From positions 757,501-821,500 of the forward strand of contig NC_017542.1 in NCBI RefSeq assembly GCF_000237325.1: 64,000 bases of DNA, given 5' to 3'. This DNA is from Paenibacillus polymyxa M1. Lineage in GTDB: Bacteria; Bacillota; Bacilli; Paenibacillales; Paenibacillaceae. The translations under genes and the position numbers were made by a program. How positions within the stretch are numbered: position 1 is the first letter of the stretch; each line of letters starts with the position of its first letter. Positions 42,746 to 52,105 of this stretch are shown piece after piece. Under the pieces are notes generated by a model that worked only from the letters and a program-made list of their open reading frames with translations, did no database searches and was not told where the DNA came from.

Positions 42746-42790
42746 GGTTCTGAAGTGTCAGTATCGTAAAAATAAGCGTGGAAGAGCTGG

Positions 42791-45700
42791 TTAGATCATG
42801 AGTAGCTCACGAATTTCCAGCTCGGTCAGTGCTGAAAGGCTTTCTTGCCCCGGCTGAATGACCTGGTCGATCAGGTTTTTCTTTTTTTGCTGTAGCTCAT
42901 ACATTTTGTCCTCTACCGTACCTTGGGCGACGAGCCGAATAACCTGCACAACTTTTTTCTGGCCCATTCGGTGTGCACGGTTGGTAGCCTGCTCCTCTAC
43001 AGCGGGATTCCACCACAGGTCATATAGAATAACGGTATCTGCGCCGGTGAGGTTCAGACCCGTACCTCCTGCCTTGAGGGAAATCAGGAACAGCTCGCGT
43101 TCTCCTTCGTTGAAGCGACTGCACAGCTCGACTCGTTCGGGGGCAGGAGTCTGTCCATCCAGGTAAAAGTAGGGAACCCCTTCACGGGAAAGCTCGCGTC
43201 CGACCATTTGAAGCATCGTAGTGAACTGTGAAAAAATGAGCATCCGCTTCCCGGAGCCGAGACATTCCGTAATAATCTCCAACAGTTGTTCAAATTTAGC
43301 CGAGCTTCCCGTATATCCTTCGATGAATAAGCCCGGATGACAGCAGAGCTGACGAAGCCGGGTCAGACCTGCTAGAATTTTGATCCGGTTTTTCTGAAAT
43401 CCTTCTTCGTTGAGATGCTTCAACGTTTCATGCTGTAGCTTGGCCAGATAAGCCGTGTACAGCTTTTTCTGATCCGGCAGAAGCCGTGATACCTGCACGG
43501 ATTCGATTTTTTCCGGCAGTTCCTTAAGAACATCGCTCTTCAGACGGCGCAGCAGGAACGGACGAACCCGCTTGGCAATCACATTGCGAGGCAGGTTGTG
43601 AAACGCTCTTTTTCCGCCGGGAAATAGCTCAGGAAATACAACGTCGAAGATGGACCATAGTTCTTCCAACGTATTCTCGATAGGGGTTCCTGTCAGGGCA
43701 AAGCGGTAACGGGCTTGTACATCCTTAACTGCCTGTGCCGTCTGGGTGGCATGATTCTTGAACGCTTGCGCCTCGTCCAGAATAAGCGTATGAAACGATG
43801 GCTTGCTGTACACCTCTGCATCGCGCCGCAGCAGCGGATAGGATGTAATAATGACGTCATAACTGGTGGCATCCCGTATAATCCGGCCTCGTTCCTCCGG
43901 GCTGCCATCGGCAATAGTGACGCGAATATGCGGGGCGAATTTCTCCAGTTCATTCCGCCAATTGTATACCAGTGATGCAGGGGATACAATCATGGCTGGA
44001 AGCTGTTGACTGCGAATCTCCGGCAATACAGAGACGAGGAAGGCAATGCTTTGCAGCGTTTTGCCCAGCCCCATATCATCTGCCAAAATACCTCCAAAAC
44101 GGTAATGTGCCAAGGTCTTAAGCCATTGAAAACCGTAGACCTGATAATCTCTTAAGATTGGGGCGAGCGTGACGGGTACGGGAAAGTCAAGATGATCAGG
44201 ATTGCGTATATTTTCTAGCAACTGGCGAAAGGTTTTACCCAAGGTCAGATTTTTCACATGATCGTGAGGATCAATCAAGTACAGCCCCTGTGTGACTGGG
44301 ATCCGAATTTGCGCTGCATCCAGATCGCTTTTGCGGATACCTGTTTCGTTCATGAACCGAATTAACTCCTTGTACTCCTCTGTTTCCAGCGGTAGCAAGG
44401 CGCCATTCGGGAGACGGTGATATCTCTGTTTTTCTTCCAGCGATTGGAGCAGTTTGCGAATTTCCGATTCTGGTATACCCTCAATATCAAATTTAAATTC
44501 AAGCCAATCTGTACGTTCGTCCCATTCCGCTCGTATTCTTGGGACAGGTAGCGTATTATTGATTTTCGCTTTGACTGCACCTGTGGCATAGACGTCCAGT
44601 AGCTTTTCCAGTTGCGGTACAGTATGGTACAAAAAGTCATACTCTGCATCTTCATCTTCCATAAAATATCCGCTGTCTGTTCTGGCGAAGGAGCTATGCT
44701 CCATCAGTTCCAAAATCCGCTGCTCCTGTTCCCCATCACGTATCAGAATACGATCGTTACCTGGCGTTCGTGCATCTGTTTCCAACGGATTGATGATGAT
44801 GTCTCCATATTGGAATTCCAGTCCTGCCAGCAGCTTGTCTCTTACCCGGTCCAGATACAGCTTGGCCTTCAACGGATGCTGGGCGACCCGATCTGAGACA
44901 GCACGTGTCATATGGACACGTCCCAGCTTCATTAACCCGGGCACGACCTTATCCATAAATGATTCCATCTGTTCTGGTGCAATCTGGACTGCTCGTCTGT
45001 GATGTACTTCGACCATCCGTTTGAGCTCGGACAAACGCCGTAAGGAATCAGCCTTCTGCTTGACAAGCTTGCCATCGGCAATGACGACACCGTAGTCCTC
45101 CATGATGGTCAAGTCATCTAATCCTTGAATGCTTAGCTGGTAGCCTTCACTTGTGGCTTCGGTCTCATCAAATTCAAATTGCAGCGGAAGCATCAGGTCG
45201 GACTGGGGGATACCTTCGCTCATGTTTCCGTGAATTTCAAAGTAGACGCCCTGTGCTGCTGTCAGCAAGGGGAGCAGCCTATCCCAGGCCGCGGGCGGGA
45301 TGAGAAGCATTCGCTCACCACTCATATGACTGCCGGAGGCTGAATACGTACCAGAGGTTTCCCGAATCATGCGCTCCTGGTGGCACACCTGAGATAATTG
45401 CTGGAGGATAGCGTCATGTTCAGCTCGGAAGCGGTACAGCTCCGGCTCGTAAGAGAAGCTTTTCGTGAACATGTAGCTATCCCCACGGTCGATACAATCC
45501 AGAAACGGGCGGATTTTCTGAACGATGTATAATCGTTTGGGGCCAGCCTTCATTTCTATCCCAAACATATATTTTTGGTAACCGTAGGCAAAAGGCCGAA
45601 TGACAAATTGAAAATCCAAGATCGCGCGAGTATCCAGCAGCGCAGGTGTGCTGCGAAGCGGTCTTTTGCGACCGAATAGTTTTAACATACTGTCGGTTAA

Positions 45701-46156
45701 CTGGAGATCCCCTTGTGTGATGCCTGAGGATCGTGACTTTCTGGTTGTGTGTTCATTTGGGTCATCTGTAGATGTGTACATCTCGTCTGAACCTATACTT
45801 CCTGCTGGATCGGGAGCGGTGCCGGGATGAAGTCTGGAGACATAGGAACGTACGGACACACTTTTCCCACGTCGCATATCATAAGCATTTAGGAGAACAG
45901 CGGCAATATGTTTGCAATAACGTCCGGTGGTCTGAAATGAGCTACAGGTGCATTCCGCGCGGATACTGCCGTTGGGCCGGATCATCGCAGCAACAGCATA
46001 AAAGCCGCTTCCTTTGACTGTAGCTTCATACACACCTTCATTATGATCTATTTGTGTAAAGGCCACCTTTTTGGCCCGGTAATAGGCATCCCCGTCGTCG
46101 TAAGCAGATTGACTGCATAGTTGTCTGATCGCTCGCCGGGTAAGTTCAAAACTCAT
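42791..46156 (-). CDS. SWIM-domain SNF2 helicase
   Basis: A 1,121-residue DEAD/DEAH ATPase of the SNF2 family. A SWIM zinc finger (AECTCSSFQTTGRYCKHIAA) lies near residues 68-88, then a long family-specific region with no catalytic motifs. The SNF2 motor follows from about residue 680: motif I ADDMGLGKTLQS, motif II DEAQAFKN, motif III ALTGTPIENTLEELW. The helicase C domain has IFSQFTTMLQ, LKAGGTGLNLTGAD and NRAHRMGQKKVV. Bacterial members translocate on DNA, likely remodelling protein-DNA complexes or aiding repair or transcription. It stands alone; AAAGGA precedes the ATG. Confidence 0.94.
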   Translation of the reverse strand: MSFELTRRAIRQLCSQSAYDDGDAYYRAKKVAFTQIDHNEGVYEATVKGSGFYAVAAMIRPNGSIRAECTCSSFQTTGRYCKHIAAVLLNAYDMRRGKSVSVRSYVSRLHPGTAPDPAGSIGSDEMYTSTDDPNEHTTRKSRSSGITQGDLQLTDSMLKLFGRKRPLRSTPALLDTRAILDFQFVIRPFAYGYQKYMFGIEMKAGPKRLYIVQKIRPFLDCIDRGDSYMFTKSFSYEPELYRFRAEHDAILQQLSQVCHQERMIRETSGTYSASGSHMSGERMLLIPPAAWDRLLPLLTAAQGVYFEIHGNMSEGIPQSDLMLPLQFEFDETEATSEGYQLSIQGLDDLTIMEDYGVVIADGKLVKQKADSLRRLSELKRMVEVHHRRAVQIAPEQMESFMDKVVPGLMKLGRVHMTRAVSDRVAQHPLKAKLYLDRVRDKLLAGLEFQYGDIIINPLETDARTPGNDRILIRDGEQEQRILELMEHSSFARTDSGYFMEDEDAEYDFLYHTVPQLEKLLDVYATGAVKAKINNTLPVPRIRAEWDERTDWLEFKFDIEGIPESEIRKLLQSLEEKQRYHRLPNGALLPLETEEYKELIRFMNETGIRKSDLDAAQIRIPVTQGLYLIDPHDHVKNLTLGKTFRQLLENIRNPDHLDFPVPVTLAPILRDYQVYGFQWLKTLAHYRFGGILADDMGLGKTLQSIAFLVSVLPEIRSQQLPAMIVSPASLVYNWRNELEKFAPHIRVTIADGSPEERGRIIRDATSYDVIITSYPLLRRDAEVYSKPSFHTLILDEAQAFKNHATQTAQAVKDVQARYRFALTGTPIENTLEELWSIFDVVFPELFPGGKRAFHNLPRNVIAKRVRPFLLRRLKSDVLKELPEKIESVQVSRLLPDQKKLYTAYLAKLQHETLKHLNEEGFQKNRIKILAGLTRLRQLCCHPGLFIEGYTGSSAKFEQLLEIITECLGSGKRMLIFSQFTTMLQMVGRELSREGVPYFYLDGQTPAPERVELCSRFNEGERELFLISLKAGGTGLNLTGADTVILYDLWWNPAVEEQATNRAHRMGQKKVVQVIRLVAQGTVEDKMYELQQKKKNLIDQVIQPGQESLSALTELEIRELLMI

Positions 46157-46266
46157 AGTTCGTAATCCTTTCCTGAGTTATTCCGTTTTCTACATGATAA
46201 CAGAACAGACAGGGGGAAAGACACTTGAGTACGGAATGTAATTTTACGAACAAGGAGAGAGGACAG

Positions 46267-46307
46267 AAAAAAAGCAGGCCTTGGTCCGTCATTGAACCAA
46301 AGTCTGC
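46267..46307 (-). terminator. terminator of the macrolide-kinase-like gene
   Basis: Read leftward, GCAGACTTTGGT and ACCAAGGCCTGC pair with one mismatch and one wobble, followed by seven T. Confidence 0.75.
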
Positions 46308-46325
46308 CAGGTGGCTACAGCTATA

Positions 46326-47276
46326 TTATATGTCGGGCAGTCCTTCTTCTTGCTTATGAACACCCAGCGCGTTACGTGCCATCTCCATATATTCATCTAG
46401 TCCGGATTTGAGGGCGAATTCGGCGATAAGCACAGGGTAAGCCGCGGTCAGTTCAATGATGTGTTCGCTCATACGCGGCCATACACGTCCGCCTGCTGCC
46501 TTGTAAAACTTCAATAGACGAGCAAGCTCTACTTCTCCGAACAAAGTATAGTAACTCGTAAAATCAATCGCTGGATCAGCTACTTCGGCCTCGGTCCAGT
46601 CCAGCATTCCAGTAACCTCTGTATTCGATGAGACTAGAATATGGCCTGGGTGCAGATCGCCGTGGACAAGTGCGGAATATTCCGGCCAGTAGCTATCATC
46701 TGCCAGCCAGGCCTGCCATCGTTGCCACAGCTCCCCGGATACACCAAAGACGCGCTGTGTTTCTTCCATTCGCTGACCCATTAAGTGCCGAACTTCGTCG
46801 TGTTGCTTTACGCGGACACCGAAATCGGCTGCCCGTCGGTGATCCGTCTGGTGCAACGCGGCTAAGGCTTTAGCGAGCGAAGCAACGAATCTATCCGTCA
46901 GAGCATCTGGGTTGATGAACCATACATAGCTTTTTGTTTCCATATCAATAGTAGCGGCAGGAGTGCCCTCCAGCTGAGGATAGGCGATGAACTCTGGACT
47001 ATATACCTGCCAATCCGGTACCGCTACAGGTAGCGTATCACGAATCAACCGAAGCACTTTGTGCTCGTAAGCCGCTGATTGGACCACATCTATTCGTCGC
47101 GGTGTACGTAAAACCCAAGGGGTACCCTGAACGTCTTTGGCGAATAGGGCCCGGAAATCCAGCCCGGACTCGTTGAGCTCCAATCCTTCATGTCGTATGT
47201 GAAGCCCGTTGCTTTGGGCAAGGGCCAATATATCGCTAACATCTTTTGAGTTAGTCAAGGGACGCTTTTCAGTCAT
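46326..47276 (-). CDS. mph: macrolide 2'-phosphotransferase-like kinase (Mph family)
   Basis: A 316-residue aminoglycoside/macrolide phosphotransferase-fold kinase. The catalytic loop LVHGDLHPGHILV and the metal-binding LDWTEAEVADPAIDF are intact. The N-terminal substrate-side segment GLDFRALFAKDVQGTPWVLRTPRR and the loop PGHIL are typical of the Mph branch rather than the aminoglycoside branch. It would use nucleotide triphosphate to inactivate macrolides. ATG 47276 follows GAGGTG at seven bases; the in-frame GTG at 47285 overlaps that site. The 9-codon leader and hairpins upstream imply macrolide-inducible expression and strengthen the functional call. It may be an intrinsic chromosomal gene, like those of Bacillus. 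Confidence 0.87.
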   Translation of the reverse strand: MTEKRPLTNSKDVSDILALAQSNGLHIRHEGLELNESGLDFRALFAKDVQGTPWVLRTPRRIDVVQSAAYEHKVLRLIRDTLPVAVPDWQVYSPEFIAYPQLEGTPAATIDMETKSYVWFINPDALTDRFVASLAKALAALHQTDHRRAADFGVRVKQHDEVRHLMGQRMEETQRVFGVSGELWQRWQAWLADDSYWPEYSALVHGDLHPGHILVSSNTEVTGMLDWTEAEVADPAIDFTSYYTLFGEVELARLLKFYKAAGGRVWPRMSEHIIELTAAYPVLIAEFALKSGLDEYMEMARNALGVHKQEEGLPDI

Positions 47277-47310
47277 ATGAAACACACCTCATTGTTCAGA
47301 TTTAGTCTTA

Positions 47311-47400
47311 AAAAAAGGCAACTTAAACAAGCTTCAACCCTTCATGTGAAAAACGAGTTGAGCTTCATGCAGAAGTCTATCCTTTTATCTGAGACGCATG
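47311..47400 (-). promoter_or_regulatory. attenuator hairpins upstream of the mph-like gene
   Basis: Read leftward there are three alternative pairings. 1:2 is CATGC+GTCT (47400-47392, inside the leader ORF) with AGAC+GCATG (47378-47366). 2:3 is GAAGCTCAAC (47366-47357) with GTTGAAGCTT (47338-47329). 3:4 is AAGG...AGCTT with AAGTT.CCTT (about 47342-47315), followed by T8. Strand 3 is shared, so 2:3 excludes the terminator-like 3:4. A ribosome stalled on the leader would open 1:2 and favour 2:3. The 3:4 stem is interrupted and only moderately stable. Confidence 0.65.
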
Positions 47401-47414
47401 TAGTGAGTACACAT
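47385..47414 (-). CDS. ErmD-like leader peptide MCTHYMRLR
   Basis: A 9-codon ORF starting at ATG 47414 with AAAAGGAGG about ten bases upstream, the strongest ribosome site in this region, 109 bases ahead of the mph-like gene. The product MCTHYMRLR ends in MRLR, matching the arrest core of the ErmD/ErmK leader (which begins MTHSMRLR). Macrolides are known to stall ribosomes at such Arg-X-Arg motifs. The stall codons overlap strand 1 of the downstream hairpin set. Translation and stalling are inferred. Confidence 0.75.
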   Translation of the reverse strand: MCTHYMRLR

Positions 47415-47551
47415 GAATGAGCAAACCTCCTTTTACAAAATAGGGTATCTAACCCAGCACCAATATACCATCCGACATTCGAGGATGTCTACAATATACG
47501 GAATAATGTACATAGCTTCCCCAGTTCGCTTATCTGTGAGTTAGAGAAGTT

Positions 47552-47580
47552 TTTACAACCTGCACATTGCAAGATACAAT
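47552..47580 (+). promoter_or_regulatory. promoter of the M50 protease gene
   Basis: TTTACA (47552-47557), 17-nt spacer, TACAAT (47575-47580), close to the vegetative consensus and about 30 bases before the start codon. Confidence 0.65.
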
Positions 47581-47610
47581 GGAAGTATTAGAGAAAGGAG
47601 ACGGATACTT

Positions 47611-48699
47611 TTGCAAAAAGAAGACAATAAAACCGATTCCAAATCCGGCTCATCCAAATGGTATCTTGGTAGTGCAGCAGCATTGCTCCTGTTGAAAGGC
47701 AAATCGTTACTTGCCCTTTTAAAATTCAGTAAATTTGGCGGTGCGCTGATCTCTATGGCATTTACGATTGGCACGTATGCGATCATATACCCGTGGGGAT
47801 TTGCGGTTGGGTTCGTGTTGCTGTTATTTGTGCATGAGCTGGGGCATGTATTGGCTGCCAAACGCAAGGGGCTTCCGGTGTCGACACCGTTATTTATTCC
47901 TTTTCTCGGTGCGTTAATCACCATGAAACGACATCCTTTGGATGCCCAGACAGAGGCTTACGTAGCCATGGGCGGCCCGTTATTGGGGACGGTTGGGGCT
48001 ATGGCAGTATACGCAGGAGCGTATGCAACAGACAGTCCACTTTTGTATGCACTAGCATATATCGGTTTTTTCCTGAACCTGATCAATTTACTGCCGATTC
48101 ATCCGCTCGATGGAGGACGGATTTCTACAGCAGTGACACGTTGGTTATGGCTAGTGGGCCTACTGGGTGGGATTGTAGTGATTGTGTATTTGAAATCCAT
48201 TTTATTTTTCTTTATTTGGGCATTATTTGCCTATGATTTATACAAAAAATATGTCAAACGCAATAAAAAAGACGTCAAGGTTCAGTCGTTATTACAGAAG
48301 CCACTGGTTGACGTACAGCATTTGTATGAGCAAGGATATCCGCTGCCTGGGCCGGAGCATACGCGCAGACTATCCTTTAATACCTACTCGGATCTGGAGG
48401 GGCAGCAATATGTAACGGTATATATGGAAAGTCTGGATGTGGAGCATACGCTTCTGCTGCCCCAGCAGTGTCTTGTCCAGCATGTATGGCTGAACGGTGT
48501 AGAACATATACCGACCCCGGATGCGTATCAGCTCAGATTGCTGTGTGGGATTGACTACATTCCGTTTGAAAATGATAAATATTACGAAGTACCCGCTGCA
48601 TCACGCTGGAAATTCGGAATCGGGTACTTGGGATTGGCCTTATTCCTGATGGGGATGATGTATGTAGTACATCAGCACATAGGAGATATCAGGCTATGA
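47611..48699 (+). CDS. M50-family site-2-type membrane metalloprotease
   Basis: A 362-residue membrane protein with the zinc-protease motif HELGH (FVHELGHVLAAKRKGLPV) in the second membrane region. The third ligand site is NLLPIHPLDGGRI. Both are hallmarks of intramembrane site-2 proteases. No PDZ domain is seen. A cytoplasmic or extracytoplasmic C-terminal region of about 150 residues is followed by a final helix. The start is TTG 47611 with AAAGGAGA upstream. The substrate is unknown; such enzymes release membrane-held regulators or process peptides. Confidence 0.88.
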   Translation: MQKEDNKTDSKSGSSKWYLGSAAALLLLKGKSLLALLKFSKFGGALISMAFTIGTYAIIYPWGFAVGFVLLLFVHELGHVLAAKRKGLPVSTPLFIPFLGALITMKRHPLDAQTEAYVAMGGPLLGTVGAMAVYAGAYATDSPLLYALAYIGFFLNLINLLPIHPLDGGRISTAVTRWLWLVGLLGGIVVIVYLKSILFFFIWALFAYDLYKKYVKRNKKDVKVQSLLQKPLVDVQHLYEQGYPLPGPEHTRRLSFNTYSDLEGQQYVTVYMESLDVEHTLLLPQQCLVQHVWLNGVEHIPTPDAYQLRLLCGIDYIPFENDKYYEVPAASRWKFGIGYLGLALFLMGMMYVVHQHIGDIRL

Positions 48700-48768
48700 T
48701 TCGCAGGATAGGAACTTCACCATCAATATAGATTATTAAGGCAATGAAACTCATTAGAAAATAAAGTA

Positions 48769-48811
48769 AAAAGAGCGCGACAGCCGCAATATACGGTGTC
48801 GTGCTCTTTTT
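48769..48811. terminator. bidirectional terminator
   Basis: AAAAAGAGC(G)CGACA and TGTCG(T)GCTCTTTTT form a long stem between the convergent M50 protease and AraC-type genes. Confidence 0.8.
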
Positions 48812-48854
48812 CATATGATTAACGCAGTGGAGCCATTGTTATCCTTCCTTATGT

Positions 48855-49769
48855 CTAGCTCCTTTGCTCATCCGTAATCGGTTTTAACGTCTGGCGGTAT
48901 TTTAGCGGGCTAGTACCTGTCCAGCGCTTGAACTGTCTGCTGAAATGAGCCAGACTGGAGTATCCCAGTAGGGAAGCTACCTTGTTTAGCGGTAGATTGG
49001 GTTGCTGGATCAGCACCTTAGCCTCATGCAGCTTGGTCTCCGATAGATAGTGACGTGGTGAATAGCCGTAGACCTTGCGGAACACTTCCTGCGCATAGCC
49101 TGGACTGATCCCAAGGGAAGCCGCCACATCTTCAAGTCGGAACGTCTGCTCACCAGATTCATCCCCCCGATAAGGCTTGAACCTCGATTGAATTGCTTCC
49201 ATAATGGCCTTGGCATATTGAACGGATGAAGGTGCAATTCTCGGCTCCAATCCCGTAGAAATCATTTGCGAGAATATCCCGAATAGCTCGAACAAAGCAA
49301 TCTGCATGCGAAAGCGATCCGCTGTCGTATATTCTCCGTTCTCCCGCACCATGCTAATCCAGCTATGGACCACCTTTTGCAGCTTGGTATTGGTTTCAGT
49401 GCCTGCCGGGAAAAAGAGCTGATTGTTCTTAATCATTTCTTGACGGAACAGCGGATCATCAACATTAAAATGGGTGCTAAAATAATACATTCCATCCGGG
49501 GATACACACTGAGTTACATGCTTGAATCCTGGTGGAATCATTAAAATATCACCCTTTCCCACCGAGTATACGTTATTCTCCATTATCGTTTCCTGACGAC
49601 CTTCTAAAATGAGAGCAATTTCAAAACCAATATGAGACTCCTCAGGCATGCACCAATCCGCTTTGACCCGATGAATATGAGCGCCAAAAAATTTCACATT
49701 CCAGTCGATAATGGGCAGCCATTGACAATCATGGAATAGAGCTGGATCAACATCCGGATTTAATATCAT
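48855..49769 (-). CDS. AraC-family transcriptional regulator
   Basis: A 304-residue regulator. The N-terminal cupin-like sensing domain (about 25-130, FEIALILEGRQETIMENN...GKGDILMIPPGFKH) is followed by two AraC helix-turn-helices (FRLEDVAASLGISPGYAQEVFRKVYGYSPRHYL; LNKVASLLGYSSLAHFSRQFKRWTGTSPLKYR). GAAGGTGAT precedes the ATG. It is divergent from the GH42 gene and probably controls it in response to a sugar. Confidence 0.92.
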   Translation of the reverse strand: MILNPDVDPALFHDCQWLPIIDWNVKFFGAHIHRVKADWCMPEESHIGFEIALILEGRQETIMENNVYSVGKGDILMIPPGFKHVTQCVSPDGMYYFSTHFNVDDPLFRQEMIKNNQLFFPAGTETNTKLQKVVHSWISMVRENGEYTTADRFRMQIALFELFGIFSQMISTGLEPRIAPSSVQYAKAIMEAIQSRFKPYRGDESGEQTFRLEDVAASLGISPGYAQEVFRKVYGYSPRHYLSETKLHEAKVLIQQPNLPLNKVASLLGYSSLAHFSRQFKRWTGTSPLKYRQTLKPITDEQRS

Positions 49770-49963
49770 CAGATCACCTTCGATTAGGGCAAATTTTACA
49801 CCGCTTAGACAATCTCATTGTACCTAACATTCATCTATAATAAAAGAGCGCTTACAAGTGCTGTAATACATGCTTTTACATAAAAAATCGTTTATATATA
49901 GTATTTTTGAAAGCGGCACCATATTGTAATCAGGAAGCATTAAACTTATTGGAGGACGACTCG

Positions 49964-51970
49964 ATGAAAAAGCTATTGTACGGTGTTGCTTATTATGATG
50001 AATATATGCCTTATGACCGTTTGGACCAAGATATCCAAATGATGAAGGATGCAGGAATCAATGTAGTGCGGATAGCCGAATCTACTTGGAGTACGCATGA
50101 ACCGCAGAACGGAGTGTTTGATTTCACCTCCGTGGATCGGGTGCTGGACGCCATGCATAAGGCGGGTATTGAGGTCATTGTGGGCACGCCGACCTATGCC
50201 GTACCCACATGGCTGGTGAAGGAGCATCCCGATGTCTTGGCGACAACACCTCAGGGACCGGGCAAATACGGGGCTCGTCAGATTATGGACATTACGAACC
50301 CGGTGTATCTGTTCCATGCTGAGCGAATCATACGCAAGCTGATTGGACGGGTAAGCCAGCATCCGGCAGTTATTGGCTTTCAGACAGACAACGAGACGAA
50401 GCATTACCATACGAGTGGTCCCAATGTGCAATTACAGTTTGTGAAGTATTTGCGGGAGCGGTTTGAATCACTGGAGGAGCTGAACCGCAAATTTGGACTG
50501 GATTACTGGAGCAATCGCATCAATAGCTGGGAGGACTTCCCTTCGGTGGTCGGAACGATTAATGGAAGCTTGGGCGCGGCCTTTTCCCAGTTCCAGCGCA
50601 AGCTGGTGACGGACTTCCTGGCCTGGCAGGTCGCGATTGTCAATGAATATAAGCGGGAAGACCAATTTGTTACACAAAATTTTGATTTTGAGTGGAGAGG
50701 TCATTCCTTTGGAGTTCAGCCGGACGTGGATCACTTTGCTGCATCTGAAGCGTTTGATGTGACGGGTGTCGATATTTACCATCCATCACAAGATGATTTG
50801 ACTGGAATTGAAATCTCTTTCGGTGGTGATGTGGCACGTTCGACAAAACATAATAATTACTTAGTGCTGGAAACGGAGGCGCAGGCGTTTACACACTGGG
50901 TTCCTTATCCGGGACAATTGCGTCTGCAAGCGTTCAGTCATCTGGCTTCCGGGGCCAATATGGTAGCTTACTGGCACTGGCATTCCATTCATAATTCCTT
51001 CGAAACCTACTGGAAGGGTCTGCTTAGCCATGATTTTGAACCGAATCCTGTGTATGAGGAAGCACAGACGATAGGGAAGGACTTTGCAAGACTGTCCACG
51101 CATCTGGTCAATCTGAAAAAGAAAAATAAAACAGCTATCCTGGTTAGCAACGAAGCGTTGACATCCATTAACTGGTTTAAGTTTAATATGAACAGCCCAC
51201 TGAATTACAATGACATCGTACGCCGTCTGTATGACGAGCTGTATAAGCTGAATATTGGGACAGATATCGTCCATCCGGGTACAGAATCGTTTGATGACTA
51301 TGATCTCTTGATCGTTCCGAGTCTGTATTCTGCGCCAGATGCACTGCTGGAAAAGCTGAACCGATATGTCGAACAAGGTGGTCATGTGGTATACACGTCC
51401 CGCAGCGGATTTACCGACGAACATGTGCAGGTGAGAACATCGCAGCAGCCGGGCGTGATTAGCGAAGCGTGTGGTATTCATTACAGCTTGTTTGTGGAGC
51501 CGAAAAATGTGACACTCAAGGATAATCCTTTTAAAGTGGCAGAAGATGACAATCAGGTAGATACGTGGATGGAGCTGATAACGCCGACGACTGCCGAAGT
51601 ATTAGCCTATTACGATCACCCGCATTGGGGCAAATATGCTGCGATTACGCAAAATCGCTATGGTCAGGGAACGGCGACCTACATCGGCTGTATCGTCAGT
51701 TCGGCGGTCATCCGCGAATTGTTCAGCTCTGTAGCCAAAAAGGCAGGCGTATGGGGACTGGATCAGGAAGCTTCTTATCCGATCATTGTTAAGTCCGGTA
51801 CGAATGATTTGGGACGAACGATCCGGTACTATTTTAACTATTCCGAACAAGCAGGCTCGGTGGTGTATCCGCACGGGGACGGCAAGGAGCTGATCGGAGA
51901 GCAGTCGGTTACCCATGGACAATTGCTCCAATTGAAGCCTTGGAGTGTTATAATTATCGAAGAAGCGTAA
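49964..51970 (+). CDS. GH42 beta-galactosidase
   Basis: A 668-residue glycoside hydrolase family 42 enzyme. The TIM barrel starts YGVAYYDEYMPYDRLDQDIQ. The acid/base is Glu144 in FQTDNETKHYH and the nucleophile Glu303 in LVLETEAQAF. The trimerisation and beta-sandwich domains follow. There is no signal peptide, so it acts on imported galactosides, likely lactose-type or galactan-derived oligosaccharides. ATG 49964 follows GGAGG; an upstream in-frame ATG lacks a ribosome site. The neighbouring YesMN system and ABC importer suggest one galacto-oligosaccharide module, like the B. subtilis gan system in content but not in regulators. Confidence 0.93.
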   Translation: MKKLLYGVAYYDEYMPYDRLDQDIQMMKDAGINVVRIAESTWSTHEPQNGVFDFTSVDRVLDAMHKAGIEVIVGTPTYAVPTWLVKEHPDVLATTPQGPGKYGARQIMDITNPVYLFHAERIIRKLIGRVSQHPAVIGFQTDNETKHYHTSGPNVQLQFVKYLRERFESLEELNRKFGLDYWSNRINSWEDFPSVVGTINGSLGAAFSQFQRKLVTDFLAWQVAIVNEYKREDQFVTQNFDFEWRGHSFGVQPDVDHFAASEAFDVTGVDIYHPSQDDLTGIEISFGGDVARSTKHNNYLVLETEAQAFTHWVPYPGQLRLQAFSHLASGANMVAYWHWHSIHNSFETYWKGLLSHDFEPNPVYEEAQTIGKDFARLSTHLVNLKKKNKTAILVSNEALTSINWFKFNMNSPLNYNDIVRRLYDELYKLNIGTDIVHPGTESFDDYDLLIVPSLYSAPDALLEKLNRYVEQGGHVVYTSRSGFTDEHVQVRTSQQPGVISEACGIHYSLFVEPKNVTLKDNPFKVAEDDNQVDTWMELITPTTAEVLAYYDHPHWGKYAAITQNRYGQGTATYIGCIVSSAVIRELFSSVAKKAGVWGLDQEASYPIIVKSGTNDLGRTIRYYFNYSEQAGSVVYPHGDGKELIGEQSVTHGQLLQLKPWSVIIIEEA

Positions 51971-52047
51971 ATGATGAATAATGAGTTGAAATCGACGTAC
52001 GAATAATACAGAATAGGTATCCCGCCGTAACGATCCGGCACATTGAA

Positions 52048-52075
52048 GCGCCCCTGCGAATTGCGGGGCGTTTTC
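52048..52075 (+). terminator. terminator after GH42 gene
   Basis: CGCCCC(T)GC, loop GAATT, GCGGGGCG and TTTTC. It separates the GH42 gene from the kinase operon. Confidence 0.75.
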
Positions 52076-52105
52076 GCATATGGCTGAATAGAGGAGTGCA
52101 TCGCT

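Noticed and set aside
47461..47500. Palindrome GACAT-N6-ATGTC (47474-47489) as an operator of the mph-like gene
   Set aside because: The five-base arms are short, no adjacent regulator gene exists, and it may only be part of the leader RNA or promoter region.
49844..49858. cre-like sequence AAGAGCGCTTACA upstream of the GH42 gene
   Set aside because: The right half fits, but the left half has three mismatches at conserved positions; too weak to call.
50861..51481. 206-codon frame opposite the GH42 gene
   Set aside because: It is antisense to a strongly conserved enzyme and has no ribosome site or recognisable motif.
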